64,000 nucleotides of DNA from Roseovarius azorensis (GCF_900109455.1 NZ_FOAG01000002.1:310001-374000), one strand, 5' to 3'. Shown: positions 43,209-54,638, counted from the stretch's first letter. Translations and numbers: made by a program. Notes: generated by a model from the sequence alone, not told the origin.

Positions 43209-43489
43209 CCCGTGAAGAACCTGATGAAGTCTTAGGAATAAAAAAGCGGGAAATCCATCCCGTGTGCGTCTTCCATGCGATAGGATGGTTTCTGCCGAGA
43301 TTTCCGGAATTCCTTTACATGTGGGAAAGGATAAGTCCGAGGTCGGTATAAAAACACCGATTAACAAGTTATCCCACGATGAAAAGATGAATTTTTAGTT
43401 ATTGTTTTTATATTATCTATATGAAATATAAATGTATTTTTAAAATTCTGCTGTATCTTGTATTTTCACGGCAAAAAAGGTTAACAGAC

Positions 43490-43498
43490 TTATTCACA
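43490..43498 (+). other. DnaA box (perfect)
   Basis: TTATTCACA matches the consensus TTATNCACA at every position and lies right of the AT-rich tract. Confidence 0.7.
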
Positions 43499-43616
43499 TG
43501 TTGGTAACCCTGTTGGACAATAGATAATCCCCTGTTTCCAGGCAGCCTAAACAAACATCAATCTTTCTTATCTTTCTTTAAGAACATAGAAAGACAGGGT
43601 TTGAAACAGGTGGAAA

Positions 43617-44066
43617 ATGACTGACTATCTGACCTTGCTTTACCCGTGGACCAAGGCGCTTCACATCATGTCGGTGATCACATGGATGGCGGGGCTGTTC
43701 TATCTGCCGCGATTGTTCGTCTATCACACAGAGCGATCAGTGCCGGGCGACAGCCGGGACGAAGTGTTTCAGATCATGGAACATAAACTGCTGCGCTACA
43801 TCATGAACCCGTCGATGATCGCGACCTGGCTGTTCGGTCTGATGCTCTTGCTCACGCCGGGGATCGTCGATTGGGCATCTGTCTGGCCTTATTCCAAAAT
43901 GGCGGGCGTTCTGGTGATGACCTGGTTTCATCACTGGCTGGGGCTGCGCCGCAAGGAATTCGTGCGCGGCCAGAATACCAGGACCGGACGACAACACCGG
44001 ATGATGAACGAAGTTCCGACACTTGCGATGGTCGTGATCGTGCTGTCGGTGGTGTTAAAGTTCTGA
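43617..44066 (+). CDS. hemJ: Protoporphyrinogen IX oxidase HemJ
   Basis: HemJ oxidises protoporphyrinogen IX to protoporphyrin IX in haem and bacteriochlorophyll synthesis. The 149-residue membrane protein has four to five helices, the family start [29 protein letters not shown] with the essential histidine in helix 1, and [19 protein letters not shown] lies a few bases before the ATG. It is the first rightward gene next to the putative origin and is followed by rho. Confidence 0.93.
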   Translation: MTDYLTLLYPWTKALHIMSVITWMAGLFYLPRLFVYHTERSVPGDSRDEVFQIMEHKLLRYIMNPSMIATWLFGLMLLLTPGIVDWASVWPYSKMAGVLVMTWFHHWLGLRRKEFVRGQNTRTGRQHRMMNEVPTLAMVVIVLSVVLKF

Positions 44067-44182
44067 GCGCGATTGACGACGGACACTCGGGGATTTATGT
44101 AAGGTGTCAGCATCCGTCCGGGTGTAGAACTCCCATGAATGAACGATATGTGTGCCCCGATGGCACGAGTATAGGATTTTCC

Positions 44183-45454
<1,272 letters not shown>

Positions 45455-45483
45455 TCGCGCCACAAATTGTTTGGGTGTGTTTG

Positions 45484-46770
45484 ATGGACACAATATATGC
45501 GCTGTCAACGGCCCAAGGGAAGGCGGGGCTTGCGGTGATCCGCGTTTCCGGACCGGCGGCATTTGCCGCCTGCCGGGCTCTCTGCGGCGCTGTGCCAGAG
45601 CCGCGCCGCGCTTCGCTGCGCGTGCTGCGGGATCTTGACGGGCACAGGCTGGATGAGGCTCTGGTTTTCACATTCCCTAAGGATCAGAGCTTTAGTGGCG
45701 AGGAAACCGCCGAGTTTCACGTTCACGGAAGCATCGCGGTGGTTTCCTCCGTGCTTGCTGTCCTGGGACATATCGAAGGGCTGCGCGCGGCAGCACCGGG
45801 CGAATTCACCCGGCGCGCACTGGAAAACGGGCGCATCGATCTGACACAGGTCGAGGCACTGGCCGATCTGATCGATTCAGAGACCGAGGCACAGCGACGA
45901 CAGGCGATGCGTGTTCTGGCGGGCGATCTGGGGCGAAAATGCGAAGACTGGAGGCAAAAACTCATCCGTGCGGCGGCCCTTCTTGAGGCGACCATTGATT
46001 TTGCGGATGAGGAGGTTCCCGTCGATGTCTCGCCAGAGGTGACCGCCCTGGTCCGTGATGTGGCACAGGCGCTTGAGGCCGAGATTGCGGGCGTCGGTGC
46101 GGCAGAGCGGATTCGCAGCGGCTTCGAGGTTGCGATCGTAGGCGCGCCCAATGTTGGAAAATCGACGCTTCTCAATGCCTTGGCGGGACGCGATGCGGCG
46201 ATCACGTCTGAACATGCTGGAACGACGCGGGATGTGATCGAGGTGCGAATGGACCTGTCCGGCCTGCCGGTGACGCTGCTTGATACGGCGGGGCTACGGG
46301 ATACCGAGGATGCGGTGGAATCCATCGGAATTGATCGGGCGCGCATGAGGGCCGCACAGGCCGACCTGCGCGTGTTTCTTGTTGAGGGTGACGCCGCCCC
46401 TGATTTTCCGCCGCTGCCGGAGGATATCGTGGTCCGCGCCAAGGGGGATTTGCTGGATAGCCCTGAGGGCGCCGTTTCAGGCAAGACTGGCGAGGGCCTG
46501 TCCGATCTGGTAGAAAACATAGCATCAACCTTGCGGGCGCGGGCCGCCGGGGTTGGGCTGGCCACACGGATGCGTCATGCAGACGCGATGGCGCGGGGCC
46601 TGCAATCGCTGAATGCCGCGCTTGCCCTTTTGCCTGCGGGAGAGGACGCCGCCGATCTTGCGGCGGAGGAAATGCGCAACGCCATACGCGCGCTTGACTC
46701 TCTGGTCGGGCGTATTGATATCGAGGCCGTTCTGGATGAAATCTTTGCAAGTTTCTGCCTTGGCAAGTGA
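45484..46770 (+). CDS. mnmE: tRNA modification GTPase MnmE
   Basis: MnmE works with MnmG to place a carboxymethylaminomethyl group on U34 of certain tRNAs. The 428-residue protein has the folate-binding N-terminal domain ([20 protein letters not shown]), a helical domain, an inserted G domain with G1 ([12 protein letters not shown]), G2 (GTTRD) and G3 ([10 protein letters not shown]), and the C-terminal FCLGK with the essential cysteine. It ends three bases before mnmG. Confidence 0.97.
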   Translation: MDTIYALSTAQGKAGLAVIRVSGPAAFAACRALCGAVPEPRRASLRVLRDLDGHRLDEALVFTFPKDQSFSGEETAEFHVHGSIAVVSSVLAVLGHIEGLRAAAPGEFTRRALENGRIDLTQVEALADLIDSETEAQRRQAMRVLAGDLGRKCEDWRQKLIRAAALLEATIDFADEEVPVDVSPEVTALVRDVAQALEAEIAGVGAAERIRSGFEVAIVGAPNVGKSTLLNALAGRDAAITSEHAGTTRDVIEVRMDLSGLPVTLLDTAGLRDTEDAVESIGIDRARMRAAQADLRVFLVEGDAAPDFPPLPEDIVVRAKGDLLDSPEGAVSGKTGEGLSDLVENIASTLRARAAGVGLATRMRHADAMARGLQSLNAALALLPAGEDAADLAAEEMRNAIRALDSLVGRIDIEAVLDEIFASFCLGK

Positions 46771-46773
46771 GGA

Positions 46774-48645
46774 GTGTTTCACGTGAAACATTTTGACGTG
46801 ATCGTTATCGGCGGTGGGCATGCAGGCGCGGATGCCGCGCATGCCGCGGCGCGCATGGGTGCGGCAACGGCACTCGTCACCCTGTCGCGCGACGGGATCG
46901 GCGTCATGTCCTGCAATCCTGCGATCGGCGGGCTTGGCAAGGGGCACCTTGTCCGCGAAATTGATGCGCTTGACGGGGTGATGGGGCGGGTCGCCGACCG
47001 CGCCGGGATTCAATTCCGCCTGCTCAATCGCCGCAAGGGTCCGGCGGTGCAGGGTCCGCGCGCGCAGGCGGACCGCAGGATTTACCGTACGGAAATGCAG
47101 CGCGCAATCTCTGAACAGCCGAATCTGACGGTGATCGAGGGCGAGGCGGCCGATTTAATCCTTCAGAATCAGATTGTTGCGGGGGTCGTTCTTGCAGATG
47201 GCAGCCAGATTGCCGCACGGGCGGTGATTCTGACCACCGGCACATTCCTGCGCGGTGTGATCCATATCGGCGACACCTCCCGGCCTGGCGGCCGCATGGG
47301 CGAGCGCCCGTCGATCAGGCTCGCGGAACGCATCGACAGCTTTGGTCTGCCGCTAGGGCGGTTGAAAACCGGCACGCCACCACGGCTGGACGGCAAGACG
47401 ATTGCATGGGACCAACTGGACAAACAGCCGGGTGATGACGACCCAGTTCTCTTTTCCTTCATGTCAAAGACGCCTTTTGCACGTCAGATTTCTTGCGGAA
47501 TCACCCACACCAACGAGCGCACGCATGACATCATCCGCGAAAATCTGGCGCGCTCGGCGATGTATGGCGGCCATATCGACGGCATCGGCCCGCGATACTG
47601 TCCCTCCATCGAGGACAAGATCGTTCGCTTCGCCGACAAGACGTCACATCAGATCTTTCTCGAACCAGAGAGCCTTTCGGACAACGTGATCTATCCCAAC
47701 GGCATCTCCACCTCTCTGCCGCTGGATGTACAGGAGACCTACGTTCGGTCCATTTCCGGCCTTGAGTGGGCAGAGATTCTGCAACCCGGCTATGCGATTG
47801 AATATGATTATGTCGATCCTCGGGCGCTGGATCATACTCTGGCCGTCAAAACCGTGCCGGGCCTCTATCTCGCGGGCCAGATCAACGGGACCACCGGCTA
47901 TGAAGAGGCGGCGGCGCAGGGGCTGGTGGCGGGGATTAACGCCGCTTTGGCCGCACAGGGCAAGGCGCCCGCGCCCTTTAGCCGGACCGACAGCTATATC
48001 GGGGTGATGATCGACGATCTGACCACGCAGGGCGTGACGGAACCCTACCGCATGTTCACCTCCCGCGCTGAATTTCGCCTGTCTTTGCGGGCAGACAATG
48101 CGGATCAACGCCTGACAGAGCGCGGGCTGACCCTTGGCTGTGTCGGCGAGGCACGCAAACGCGCGTTTCGTGACAAGATGGAGCGACTGTCCGCCGGTCG
48201 TGCGTTGCTGGAGAATCACAGCTGCTCGCCCCGCCAGCTCTCCGAAATCGGATTAAAGGTCAGCCAGGACGGCGCGCGCCGCAGCGCCTTTCAGATTCTG
48301 GCCTTTCCGGATGTCACCTTTGACGATCTTCTGCGGCTAGAGCCGGCGCTTGGTGCCATTGATGCGGATTCCCGTGCGCAGCTTGCCAAGGACGCGCTTT
48401 ACGCCAACTATATCGCAAGACAGAACCGCGATGTGGAAATGCTGCGGCGGGATGAAAAGCAGGAAATCCCCCCTGATTTCAACTACTCCGCAATCCAGGG
48501 CCTGTCGAACGAGTTGAAAGGCAAGCTGGAATTCGCCAGACCCGCAACGCTGGCGCAGGCGGCGCGGATCGACGGCATGACGCCTGCCGCCCTGACGCTC
48601 ATCCTCGGCAAACTGCGGCAGGCCCCGCGGGAAAGAACCGCATGA
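46774..48645 (+). CDS. mnmG: tRNA uridine-5-carboxymethylaminomethyl modification enzyme MnmG
   Basis: MnmG (GidA) is the FAD-dependent partner of MnmE. The 623-residue protein has the dinucleotide-binding [41 protein letters not shown], the [11 protein letters not shown] motif with LKTGTPPRL, and a C-terminal helical domain. The GTG at 46774 gives an N-terminus MFHVKH that is encoded by a parS site (46775-46790). A second GTG at 46783, inside the site, is an alternative start. It overlaps rsmG by four bases. Confidence 0.96.
   Translation: MFHVKHFDVIVIGGGHAGADAAHAAARMGAATALVTLSRDGIGVMSCNPAIGGLGKGHLVREIDALDGVMGRVADRAGIQFRLLNRRKGPAVQGPRAQADRRIYRTEMQRAISEQPNLTVIEGEAADLILQNQIVAGVVLADGSQIAARAVILTTGTFLRGVIHIGDTSRPGGRMGERPSIRLAERIDSFGLPLGRLKTGTPPRLDGKTIAWDQLDKQPGDDDPVLFSFMSKTPFARQISCGITHTNERTHDIIRENLARSAMYGGHIDGIGPRYCPSIEDKIVRFADKTSHQIFLEPESLSDNVIYPNGISTSLPLDVQETYVRSISGLEWAEILQPGYAIEYDYVDPRALDHTLAVKTVPGLYLAGQINGTTGYEEAAAQGLVAGINAALAAQGKAPAPFSRTDSYIGVMIDDLTTQGVTEPYRMFTSRAEFRLSLRADNADQRLTERGLTLGCVGEARKRAFRDKMERLSAGRALLENHSCSPRQLSEIGLKVSQDGARRSAFQILAFPDVTFDDLLRLEPALGAIDADSRAQLAKDALYANYIARQNRDVEMLRRDEKQEIPPDFNYSAIQGLSNELKGKLEFARPATLAQAARIDGMTPAALTLILGKLRQAPRERTA
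46775..46790. other. parS site 1
   Basis: TGTTTCACGTGAAACA is the perfect 16-base ParB-binding palindrome. It lies in the first six codons of mnmG, about 3.3 kb from the putative origin and 3.3 kb before parB. Confidence 0.95.
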
Positions 48646-49247
48646 CCGGGTTGGCGGATGTTTCACGTGAAACAATCGACCGACTCAAGATATACGGGGA
48701 TTTGCTGCAAAAATGGAACCCGCGCATAAATCTTGTGTCGAGGGCAACGCTTGATCACCTTTGGTCACGCCATATCGAGGATTCGGCCCAGATTTATGAT
48801 CTCGCGCCGCATCCCGTCGCGCATTGGGTCGATCTTGGCTCTGGCGGCGGCTTTCCCGGTCTGGTGGTTGCCATCATGGGCGCGGCGGATCGATCCCCGT
48901 CAAGAACAACCCTGATCGAGAGCGACGCCCGGAAATCCGCCTTTTTGCGCACCGTGATTCGCGAAACCGGCGCAAATGCCACCGTTATCACGGCTCGGAT
49001 CGAGGATATCCCGCCGCTGTCGGCCGATGTGATCTCGGCGCGGGCGTTGGCAGATCTCGACGCGCTTCTGACCTATACCGAGAGGCACCTTGCGTCAGGC
49101 GGCAGCGCGATCTTTCTAAAAGGCGCGACCTGGAAGAAAGAGCTGTCAGAGGTGCAAAGCAAGTGGAAATTCGATTATCGGCTTGATAAAAGCAGGACAG
49201 AAACCGGCCCCGTCATCTTGACCATCACAGGAGTTGCCCGTGCCTGA
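48642..49247 (+). CDS. rsmG: 16S rRNA (guanine527-N7)-methyltransferase RsmG
   Basis: RsmG (GidB) methylates G527 of 16S rRNA. The 201-residue protein has a SAM-binding fold with [35 protein letters not shown] and [13 protein letters not shown]. Codons 6-11 (DVSRET) are encoded by a second perfect parS. The ATG overlaps the mnmG stop by four bases, and the 3' end overlaps parA by eight. Confidence 0.95.
   Translation: MTGLADVSRETIDRLKIYGDLLQKWNPRINLVSRATLDHLWSRHIEDSAQIYDLAPHPVAHWVDLGSGGGFPGLVVAIMGAADRSPSRTTLIESDARKSAFLRTVIRETGANATVITARIEDIPPLSADVISARALADLDALLTYTERHLASGGSAIFLKGATWKKELSEVQSKWKFDYRLDKSRTETGPVILTITGVARA
48659..48674. other. parS site 2
   Basis: A second perfect TGTTTCACGTGAAACA lies in codons 6-11 of rsmG, 1.9 kb from the first and just upstream of parA-parB. 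Confidence 0.95.
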
Positions 49248-50049
49248 TCCGATCCGCCCGCATGGCCCCAAGATCATCGCGATCGCCAATCAGAAGGGCG
49301 GCGTTGGCAAGACCACGACAACGATCAACCTCGGCGCGGCACTTGCCGAGACAGGCCTGCGGGTGCTGATCGTCGATCTTGATCCTCAGGGCAATGCCTC
49401 TACGGGTCTAGGTATTGAGGTAAATGAACGCTCCTATACTACATATGACCTTCTTGTCGATGAGATCGACTTGAACGAGGTGGTTCAGACCACCCCGCAC
49501 GATAATCTGATGATCATACCCGCAACGGTTGATCTGTCCTCGGCCGATATCGAACTGATCTCGAACGAAAAGCGCAGTTTTCTGCTGCATGACGCCCTGC
49601 GGCAGCACGCCGTCGATGCCTATGCGCTCGATTTCATCCTGATCGACTGTCCGCCCTCGCTCAATCTGCTGACGGTCAACGCGATGGTGGCGGCACATTC
49701 CGTGCTGGTGCCGCTGCAAAGCGAATTCTTCGCGCTCGAAGGGCTGTCGCAACTCATGCTGACGATTCGCGAAGTCCGCCAGAGCGCCAATCCCGGCCTG
49801 CGCATCGAGGGGATCGTCCTGACCATGTTCGACGCCCGCAACAATCTCTCGGCCCAGGTCGAACTGGATGCGCGCGAAAACCTGGGGGATCTGGTGTTCA
49901 AGACGCGCATCCCCCGAAACGTCAGGTTGAGCGAGGCACCGTCCTACGCGCTGTCCGTGCTGGCCTATGATCCCGCCTCAAAAGGGGCGCAAGCCTATCG
50001 TGATCTCGCACAGGAACTCATGCGCAACAGCGCCCGCGCGGCTGCCTGA
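49240..50049 (+). CDS. parA: Chromosome partitioning ATPase ParA
   Basis: ParA is the Walker-type ATPase that pulls ParB-parS complexes toward the cell pole. The 269-residue protein has the deviant Walker A (IANQKGGVGKTTTTINLG), VDLDPQGNASTGLGI, the Walker B aspartate in FILIDCPPSLNLLT and LTMFDARNNLS. I start it at the GTG at 49240, because AGGAG lies six bases upstream. It overlaps rsmG by eight bases and precedes parB by 19 bases. Confidence 0.96.
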   Translation: MPDPIRPHGPKIIAIANQKGGVGKTTTTINLGAALAETGLRVLIVDLDPQGNASTGLGIEVNERSYTTYDLLVDEIDLNEVVQTTPHDNLMIIPATVDLSSADIELISNEKRSFLLHDALRQHAVDAYALDFILIDCPPSLNLLTVNAMVAAHSVLVPLQSEFFALEGLSQLMLTIREVRQSANPGLRIEGIVLTMFDARNNLSAQVELDARENLGDLVFKTRIPRNVRLSEAPSYALSVLAYDPASKGAQAYRDLAQELMRNSARAAA

Positions 50050-50068
50050 ACCGGAAAGGACAAACACC

Positions 50069-50971
50069 ATGGCCAGCAAGAAACTACAACAGCGCGGATT
50101 GGGCCGCGGTCTCTCGGCCCTCATGGCGGATGTGACAGAGGATAGCCGCGAATCAGCCACCGGCAGCCCCAGGCGCCCGGATCTGATGGTGCCCGTCGAA
50201 AAGGTCCACCCCAACCCCGAACAGCCGCGCCGCAGTTTCGATGCAGAACAGCTTCAGGATCTGGCAAATTCGATTGCCGCCAGGGGAATCATTCAGCCGC
50301 TGATCGTGCGCGCCAATCCGCGCAGGCCCGGCGAATATGAAATTGTGGCCGGCGAACGGCGCTGGCGGGCGGCGCAAATGGCGCAGCTGCACGAGGTGCC
50401 CGTGCTGGTGCGCGATTTCAATGATACCGAGGTGCTTGAGGTCGCCATTGTCGAGAATATCCAGCGCGCCGATCTCAACCCGGTCGAAGAGGCGACCGGA
50501 TACAACCAGTTGATGCATAAATTCGGCCATACACAGGAAAAACTGGCCGAAGTCCTGGGCAAAAGCCGTAGCCACATTGCCAATTCCGTGCGCCTGCTCA
50601 ATCTGCCAGAGGAGGTTCTGGCCTATCTGCGCGAGGGCAAGCTGTCCTCGGGACACGCCCGTGCCCTGATCACCGCAGAGGATCCTGCCGCTCTGGCGCG
50701 ACGGGTGATCCAGAAAAGCCTTTCGGTGCGCGACACGGAAAAGCTGGCCAAGACCGGAATTCGTCCCGATGTCGCCACAGTGGCCCAGCCCAAACGCCCG
50801 GCCCCGGATGACAAGGATGCCGACACAAGGGCGCTCGAGGATGATCTGTCCGCCAACCTGACGATGAAGGTCAGAATCGATCACCGGCCCGGTCAGGAAC
50901 ATGGTCAGATGACCATCCAGTATACGTCACTTGAGCAACTGGATCGCCTCGTCGGAATGCTCAGCGCCTGA
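50069..50971 (+). CDS. parB: Chromosome partitioning protein ParB
   Basis: ParB is the CTPase clamp that loads at parS and spreads. The 300-residue protein has RGLGRGLSALMAD at the N-terminus (ParA contact), the CTP-binding GERRWRAAQM and ENIQRADLNPVEEA motifs, a helix-turn-helix (EKLAEVLGKSRSHIANSVRL) and a C-terminal dimerisation domain. GGAAAGGA lies about eight bases before the ATG. It ends two bases before the convergent hemW. Confidence 0.96.
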   Translation: MASKKLQQRGLGRGLSALMADVTEDSRESATGSPRRPDLMVPVEKVHPNPEQPRRSFDAEQLQDLANSIAARGIIQPLIVRANPRRPGEYEIVAGERRWRAAQMAQLHEVPVLVRDFNDTEVLEVAIVENIQRADLNPVEEATGYNQLMHKFGHTQEKLAEVLGKSRSHIANSVRLLNLPEEVLAYLREGKLSSGHARALITAEDPAALARRVIQKSLSVRDTEKLAKTGIRPDVATVAQPKRPAPDDKDADTRALEDDLSANLTMKVRIDHRPGQEHGQMTIQYTSLEQLDRLVGMLSA

Positions 50972-50973
50972 CA

Positions 50974-52137
50974 TCACGGCAGATCCGGCAAAAGCTCCCG
51001 GATCACGGCGTTGAGCACTGCGCGCCCGTCTCGGGTGGCGCGCAGCTGGCCGTTTTCCTGCTCTGCCATGCCGATTTCCACCAGATGCGCGATCTTGTCC
51101 CGGTTGGGCGGATGACCGGCCAACCGCTCAAATCGCGCCAGGTCGACCCCTTCGGAAATCCGCAGGCCCATCAACAGGTATTCGACCGCCTGATCCCGCC
51201 CCGATAGCAGAACCGCGCGCTTCTCGGCACCGGAACCGGCCACGCCCGTCAGCCAGCGCTCGGGATTGGCGAATGCCTCGGTCGCCCGCCGTTGCCCATC
51301 GACGGTAATCCGGCCGTGCGCGCCGGGACCGATCCCCACATAGTCGCCATATCGCCAATAGATCAGGTTATGCCGCGATTCCGCGCCAGATCTTGCGTGA
51401 TTGGACACTTCATAGGCCGGCATCCCCGCCTCACCGCAAATCTCCTGCGTGGCCTGATACATGTCCACCGCCAGATCGTCGGTCGGCAATCCCTTCAGCT
51501 TGCCAGCGGCATAGCGATCGCCAAACGCCGTGCCCTCCTCGATCGTCAGCTGATAGAGCGACAGGTGATCCACCGCCATTTCCAGCGCGCGGCGCAGTTC
51601 CTCGCGCCAATCCGCCAGCGTCTGATCCTGCCGCGCATAAATCAGGTCAAAGTTCACGCGCTCAAAGTTTTTTCTAGCAATATCAAATGCTTGTCTTGCC
51701 TCTGCTACAGTATGCAACCGCCCCAGCCGCTGCAGATCGCGGTCATTCATGGCCTGCATCCCCATCGAGATGCGCGACACGCCGCCCTCGGCATATGCCT
51801 TGAACCGCCCCGCCTCGACCGATCCTGGATTGGCCTCCAGCGTGACCTCCAGATCGTTCGCGGTCGGCCAGGATCGCTTCACGCGCTCCAGTATGGCGGC
51901 CACAACGTCCGGGTTCATCAGGCTTGGCGTGCCGCCGCCAAAGAAAACGGTGTTCAGCACCCGCCCCGGCACAATGGCCGCATAGCGGTCGATCTCGGTC
52001 AGATAGGCGTTCAGCCAGCGGGTTTGGTCGATCTCGCGCGCCACATGGCTGTTGAAATCGCAATAGGGACATTTGGCCTGACAGAACGGCCAGTGGATAT
52101 AGAGGCCAAAGCCCCCCGCCTGCCAATCCTCAGCCAA
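50974..52137 (-). CDS. hemW: HemW, haem chaperone / radical SAM protein
   Basis: HemW proteins bind a 4Fe-4S cluster and haem; they were long labelled oxygen-independent coproporphyrinogen oxidase. The 387-residue protein has the radical SAM motif with Cys19, Cys23 and Cys26 (WPFCQAKCPYCDFNSH), NTVFFGGGTPSL and RISMGMQAMNDRDL. It lacks the fourth cysteine of true HemN. The start is a TTG at 52137 with AAAGGG upstream and an eight-base overlap with rdgB; no ATG is available before the cluster motif. Confidence 0.93.
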   Translation of the reverse strand: MAEDWQAGGFGLYIHWPFCQAKCPYCDFNSHVAREIDQTRWLNAYLTEIDRYAAIVPGRVLNTVFFGGGTPSLMNPDVVAAILERVKRSWPTANDLEVTLEANPGSVEAGRFKAYAEGGVSRISMGMQAMNDRDLQRLGRLHTVAEARQAFDIARKNFERVNFDLIYARQDQTLADWREELRRALEMAVDHLSLYQLTIEEGTAFGDRYAAGKLKGLPTDDLAVDMYQATQEICGEAGMPAYEVSNHARSGAESRHNLIYWRYGDYVGIGPGAHGRITVDGQRRATEAFANPERWLTGVAGSGAEKRAVLLSGRDQAVEYLLMGLRISEGVDLARFERLAGHPPNRDKIAHLVEIGMAEQENGQLRATRDGRAVLNAVIRELLPDLP

Positions 52138-52738
52138 AACAGCCCTTTACCAGCTTGTGAAATGCATCCGCGCGATGGCTGATGCGGTTCTTTGCCCAGC
52201 GATCGATTTCGCCAAAGGTGACGTCATGGCCCAGCGGCTGAAAGATCGGATCATACCCGTGGCCTTGCGTTCCGCGCATCGGCCAGACGATCCAGCCCTC
52301 CGCCGTGCCCTCGAAAACCTCGTCATGCCCGTCGGGCCATGCGAGCACCAACGTGCAACAGAATCGCGCTGTCCAGGGCTGCGGTTGCTTGCTCGCCACC
52401 AGCATGTCATACGCCCGCGTCATCGCCATGACGAAATCACGACCAGTCTCTGTTATGGCCCAATCGGCGGTGTGAACCCCCGGCGCACCGCCCAGCGCAT
52501 CAATCACGATACCCGAATCATCCGACAGCGCCGGTAGCCCGGTCGCCTGCGCCGCTGCATGCGCCTTGATCCGCGCATTGCCCACAAATGTCGTTTCGGT
52601 TTCCTCGGGCTCCGACAGCCCACGCTCCGCCGCGCCGATCACCTGCACGCCGTAAGGCGCCAGCAATGTCCCGATCTCTTCCAGCTTGCCCGCGTTATGC
52701 GTCGCGACCAGAAGCGTATCGTCGGTAAACTTACGCAC
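52130..52738 (-). CDS. rdgB: Non-canonical purine NTP pyrophosphatase (RdgB/HAM1)
   Basis: RdgB removes ITP, dITP and XTP from the nucleotide pool. The 202-residue protein has [34 protein letters not shown], the GHGYDPIF motif and [10 protein letters not shown]. The start is the GTG at 52738 with GAGG six bases upstream; it overlaps rph by eight bases and hemW by eight. Confidence 0.95.
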   Translation of the reverse strand: MRKFTDDTLLVATHNAGKLEEIGTLLAPYGVQVIGAAERGLSEPEETETTFVGNARIKAHAAAQATGLPALSDDSGIVIDALGGAPGVHTADWAITETGRDFVMAMTRAYDMLVASKQPQPWTARFCCTLVLAWPDGHDEVFEGTAEGWIVWPMRGTQGHGYDPIFQPLGHDVTFGEIDRWAKNRISHRADAFHKLVKGCFG

Positions 52739-53447
52739 CTGTGGCCTCAAGCTGTCTGGCAACCAGCAGATCCACACCCTGCTCCGCCAGATCGAGCAGC
52801 GTGTTCATCTGGTCCCGGCTATAGGTCGCGCCCTCGGCGCTCATCTGCACCTCGATCAGCCGCTTGCTGCCGGTCATGATGAAATTCCCGTCCACGCCCG
52901 CCTCGCTGTCCTCGGGATAATCGAGATCGAGCACGGGCTGACCCGCATAGATCCCGCAGGACACCGCCGCGACGGGATCGACCAGCGGATCGCTGATCAG
53001 ATCGCCCGCCTTCATCAATTTCTGCACCGCCAGCTTCAGCGCCACCCAGCCGCCGGTGATCGCGGCACAGCGTGTCCCGCCATCGGCCTGGATCACATCG
53101 CAATCGACGGTGATCTGCCGCTCGCCCAGCGCCACGCGATCAACGCCCGCCCGCAGGCTGCGCCCGATCAGCCGCTGGATTTCCACCGTGCGGCCGCCCT
53201 GTTTGCCGGTCGTGGCCTCGCGCCGCATGCGGCTGTTGGTCGACCGTGGCAGCATCCCGTATTCGGCGGTGACCCAGCCCAGGCCCGAACCCTTGACAAA
53301 GGGCGGCACGCGCTCTTCGATCGTCGCGGTGCAGAGCACATGGGTATCCCCGATTCTGATCAGACAGGATCCTTCGGCATGTTTCAGAACGCCGGTTTCG
53401 ATTGAAACCGCCCGCATTTCGCTTAAATCTCTTCCCGAAGGCCGCAT
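52731..53447 (-). CDS. rph: Ribonuclease PH
   Basis: RNase PH is a phosphate-dependent 3' exonuclease that matures tRNA ends. The 238-residue protein has [37 protein letters not shown], the [22 protein letters not shown] phosphate site (as [16 protein letters not shown]) and [20 protein letters not shown]. It leads rph-rdgB-hemW and is divergent from hrcA. Confidence 0.96.
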   Translation of the reverse strand: MRPSGRDLSEMRAVSIETGVLKHAEGSCLIRIGDTHVLCTATIEERVPPFVKGSGLGWVTAEYGMLPRSTNSRMRREATTGKQGGRTVEIQRLIGRSLRAGVDRVALGERQITVDCDVIQADGGTRCAAITGGWVALKLAVQKLMKAGDLISDPLVDPVAAVSCGIYAGQPVLDLDYPEDSEAGVDGNFIMTGSKRLIEVQMSAEGATYSRDQMNTLLDLAEQGVDLLVARQLEATGA

Positions 53448-53509
53448 CGCATGTCCCTTTCGTTGCTGGCTTCGGGATATATGCGAGCGGTCAGCATTGG
53501 CAACCCCGA

Positions 53510-53537
53510 TTGACCTTTGCCGCAGGCCCTCTTTAAT
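53510..53537 (+). promoter_or_regulatory. Possible sigma-70 promoter for hrcA-grpE
   Basis: TTGACC (53510-53515) and TTTAAT (53532-53537) are 16 bases apart and end 27 bases before the hrcA ATG. No CIRCE inverted repeat was seen nearby. Confidence 0.45.
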
Positions 53538-53564
53538 GGCATGTCAGACAGGAGAGCCCTCCGG

Positions 53565-54629
53565 ATGAACGACGCCGCCAAACTTCTGGACCAACTCAAC
53601 GACCGCTCGCGCGAGGTGTTCCGCCGCGTGGTCGAAAGTTATCTGGCCAATGGCGATCCGGTGGGATCACGCACCCTGACCCGCGATTTCAGCGAAAAGG
53701 TCAGCGCCGCCACGATCCGCAACGTGATGCAGGATCTCGAATACATGGGCCTTCTGGGCAGTCCCCATATCAGCGCGGGCCGCGTCCCGACGCAGGAAGG
53801 GTTGCGCATGTTTGTGGACGGCCTGCTCGAGGTTGGCGATCTCGAGGCGACCGACCGTCTGGCCATCGACGCCACGCTGGCCAGCAATTCGCAGGATGTG
53901 GCTGGTGCGCTCGACCGCATCGGCGCCGCGCTTTCGGGCGTCACGCGCGGCGCGTCCCTAGTTCTGGCCCCGAAACACGAGGCCCCGATCCGGCATATCG
54001 AATTCGTCAGCCTTGGCCATGACCGCGCGCTCGTGGTTCTGGTGTTTTCCGACGGCCATGTCGAGAACCGCATCTTCACCCCGCCGCCCGGCCATACGCC
54101 GAGTTCGATGCGCGAGGCGGCGAATTTCCTCAATTCCCTCGTCGAGGGCAAAACGCTCTCTGACGTGCAGCGCGTGATCGTCCGGGAAATCGCCGAGCGG
54201 CGTCAGCAGATCGACAAGCTGGCCCGCGACATGGTCGAAAGCGGCCTTGCCGTCTGGTCCGGCGAGGGCGACACGACCGAGCGGCTGATCGTCCGCGGGC
54301 GGGCGAATCTGCTCGATTCCCACGCCGAGGAAGAGGATCTGGAACGGATCCGCATCCTGTTTGACGACCTCGAACGCAAGCGGGATATCGCCGAATTCCT
54401 CGAACTGGCCGAAGAAGGCGAGGGCGTGCGCATTTTTATCGGCTCCGAGAACAAACTTTTCTCACTTTCGGGTTCCTCTTTGGTGGTCTCTCCATATATG
54501 AACGCTGACCGTAAGATCATTGGCGCGGTCGGTGTCATCGGCCCGACGCGCCTCAATTATGGGCGGATCGTGCCGATTGTGAACTATACGGCGCAATTGG
54601 TGGGCAAACTGATCTCCGACCGGAGTTAG
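53565..54629 (+). CDS. hrcA: Heat-inducible transcription repressor HrcA
   Basis: HrcA binds CIRCE elements in front of groESL and other chaperone operons. The 354-residue protein has a winged-helix N-terminus (LNDRSREVFRRVVESYLANG, PVGSRTLTRDF, VSAATIRNVMQDLEYMGLL, HISAGRVPTQEGLRMFVDGL) and the HrcA C-terminal domain ending VVSPYMNADRKIIGAVGVIG, then GPTRLNYGRIVPIVNY. I use the ATG at 53565 with AGGAG about ten bases upstream; ATGs eight and sixteen codons earlier are possible. Confidence 0.95.
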   Translation: MNDAAKLLDQLNDRSREVFRRVVESYLANGDPVGSRTLTRDFSEKVSAATIRNVMQDLEYMGLLGSPHISAGRVPTQEGLRMFVDGLLEVGDLEATDRLAIDATLASNSQDVAGALDRIGAALSGVTRGASLVLAPKHEAPIRHIEFVSLGHDRALVVLVFSDGHVENRIFTPPPGHTPSSMREAANFLNSLVEGKTLSDVQRVIVREIAERRQQIDKLARDMVESGLAVWSGEGDTTERLIVRGRANLLDSHAEEEDLERIRILFDDLERKRDIAEFLELAEEGEGVRIFIGSENKLFSLSGSSLVVSPYMNADRKIIGAVGVIGPTRLNYGRIVPIVNYTAQLVGKLISDRS

Positions 54630-54638
54630 AGGTAAAGA

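Larger units (their letters stand above)
43200..43616. other. Probable chromosomal replication origin (oriC)
   Basis: This is the longest gene-free gap in the window and by far its most AT-rich stretch. It lies between leftward maf and rightward hemJ, so genes on both sides point away from it. It holds two perfect DnaA boxes (43200-43208 and 43490-43498), a weaker TGTGGGAAA at 43320-43328, an AT tract suited to unwinding (about 43385-43445), a tandem ATCTTTCTT pair (43561-43578), and the inverted pair CCTGTTTC/GAAACAGG (43531-43538, 43603-43610). parAB and two parS sites are 3-8 kb away, as is usual near alphaproteobacterial origins. Cumulative GC skew or read depth would settle it. Confidence 0.75.

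Noticed and set aside
43369..43378. TTATCCCACG as a third strong DnaA box
   Set aside because: It departs from TTATNCACA at the last three positions, so I did not count it.
53448..53564. CIRCE operator in front of hrcA
   Set aside because: No TTAGCACTC/GAGTGCTAA inverted repeat is present in the gap.
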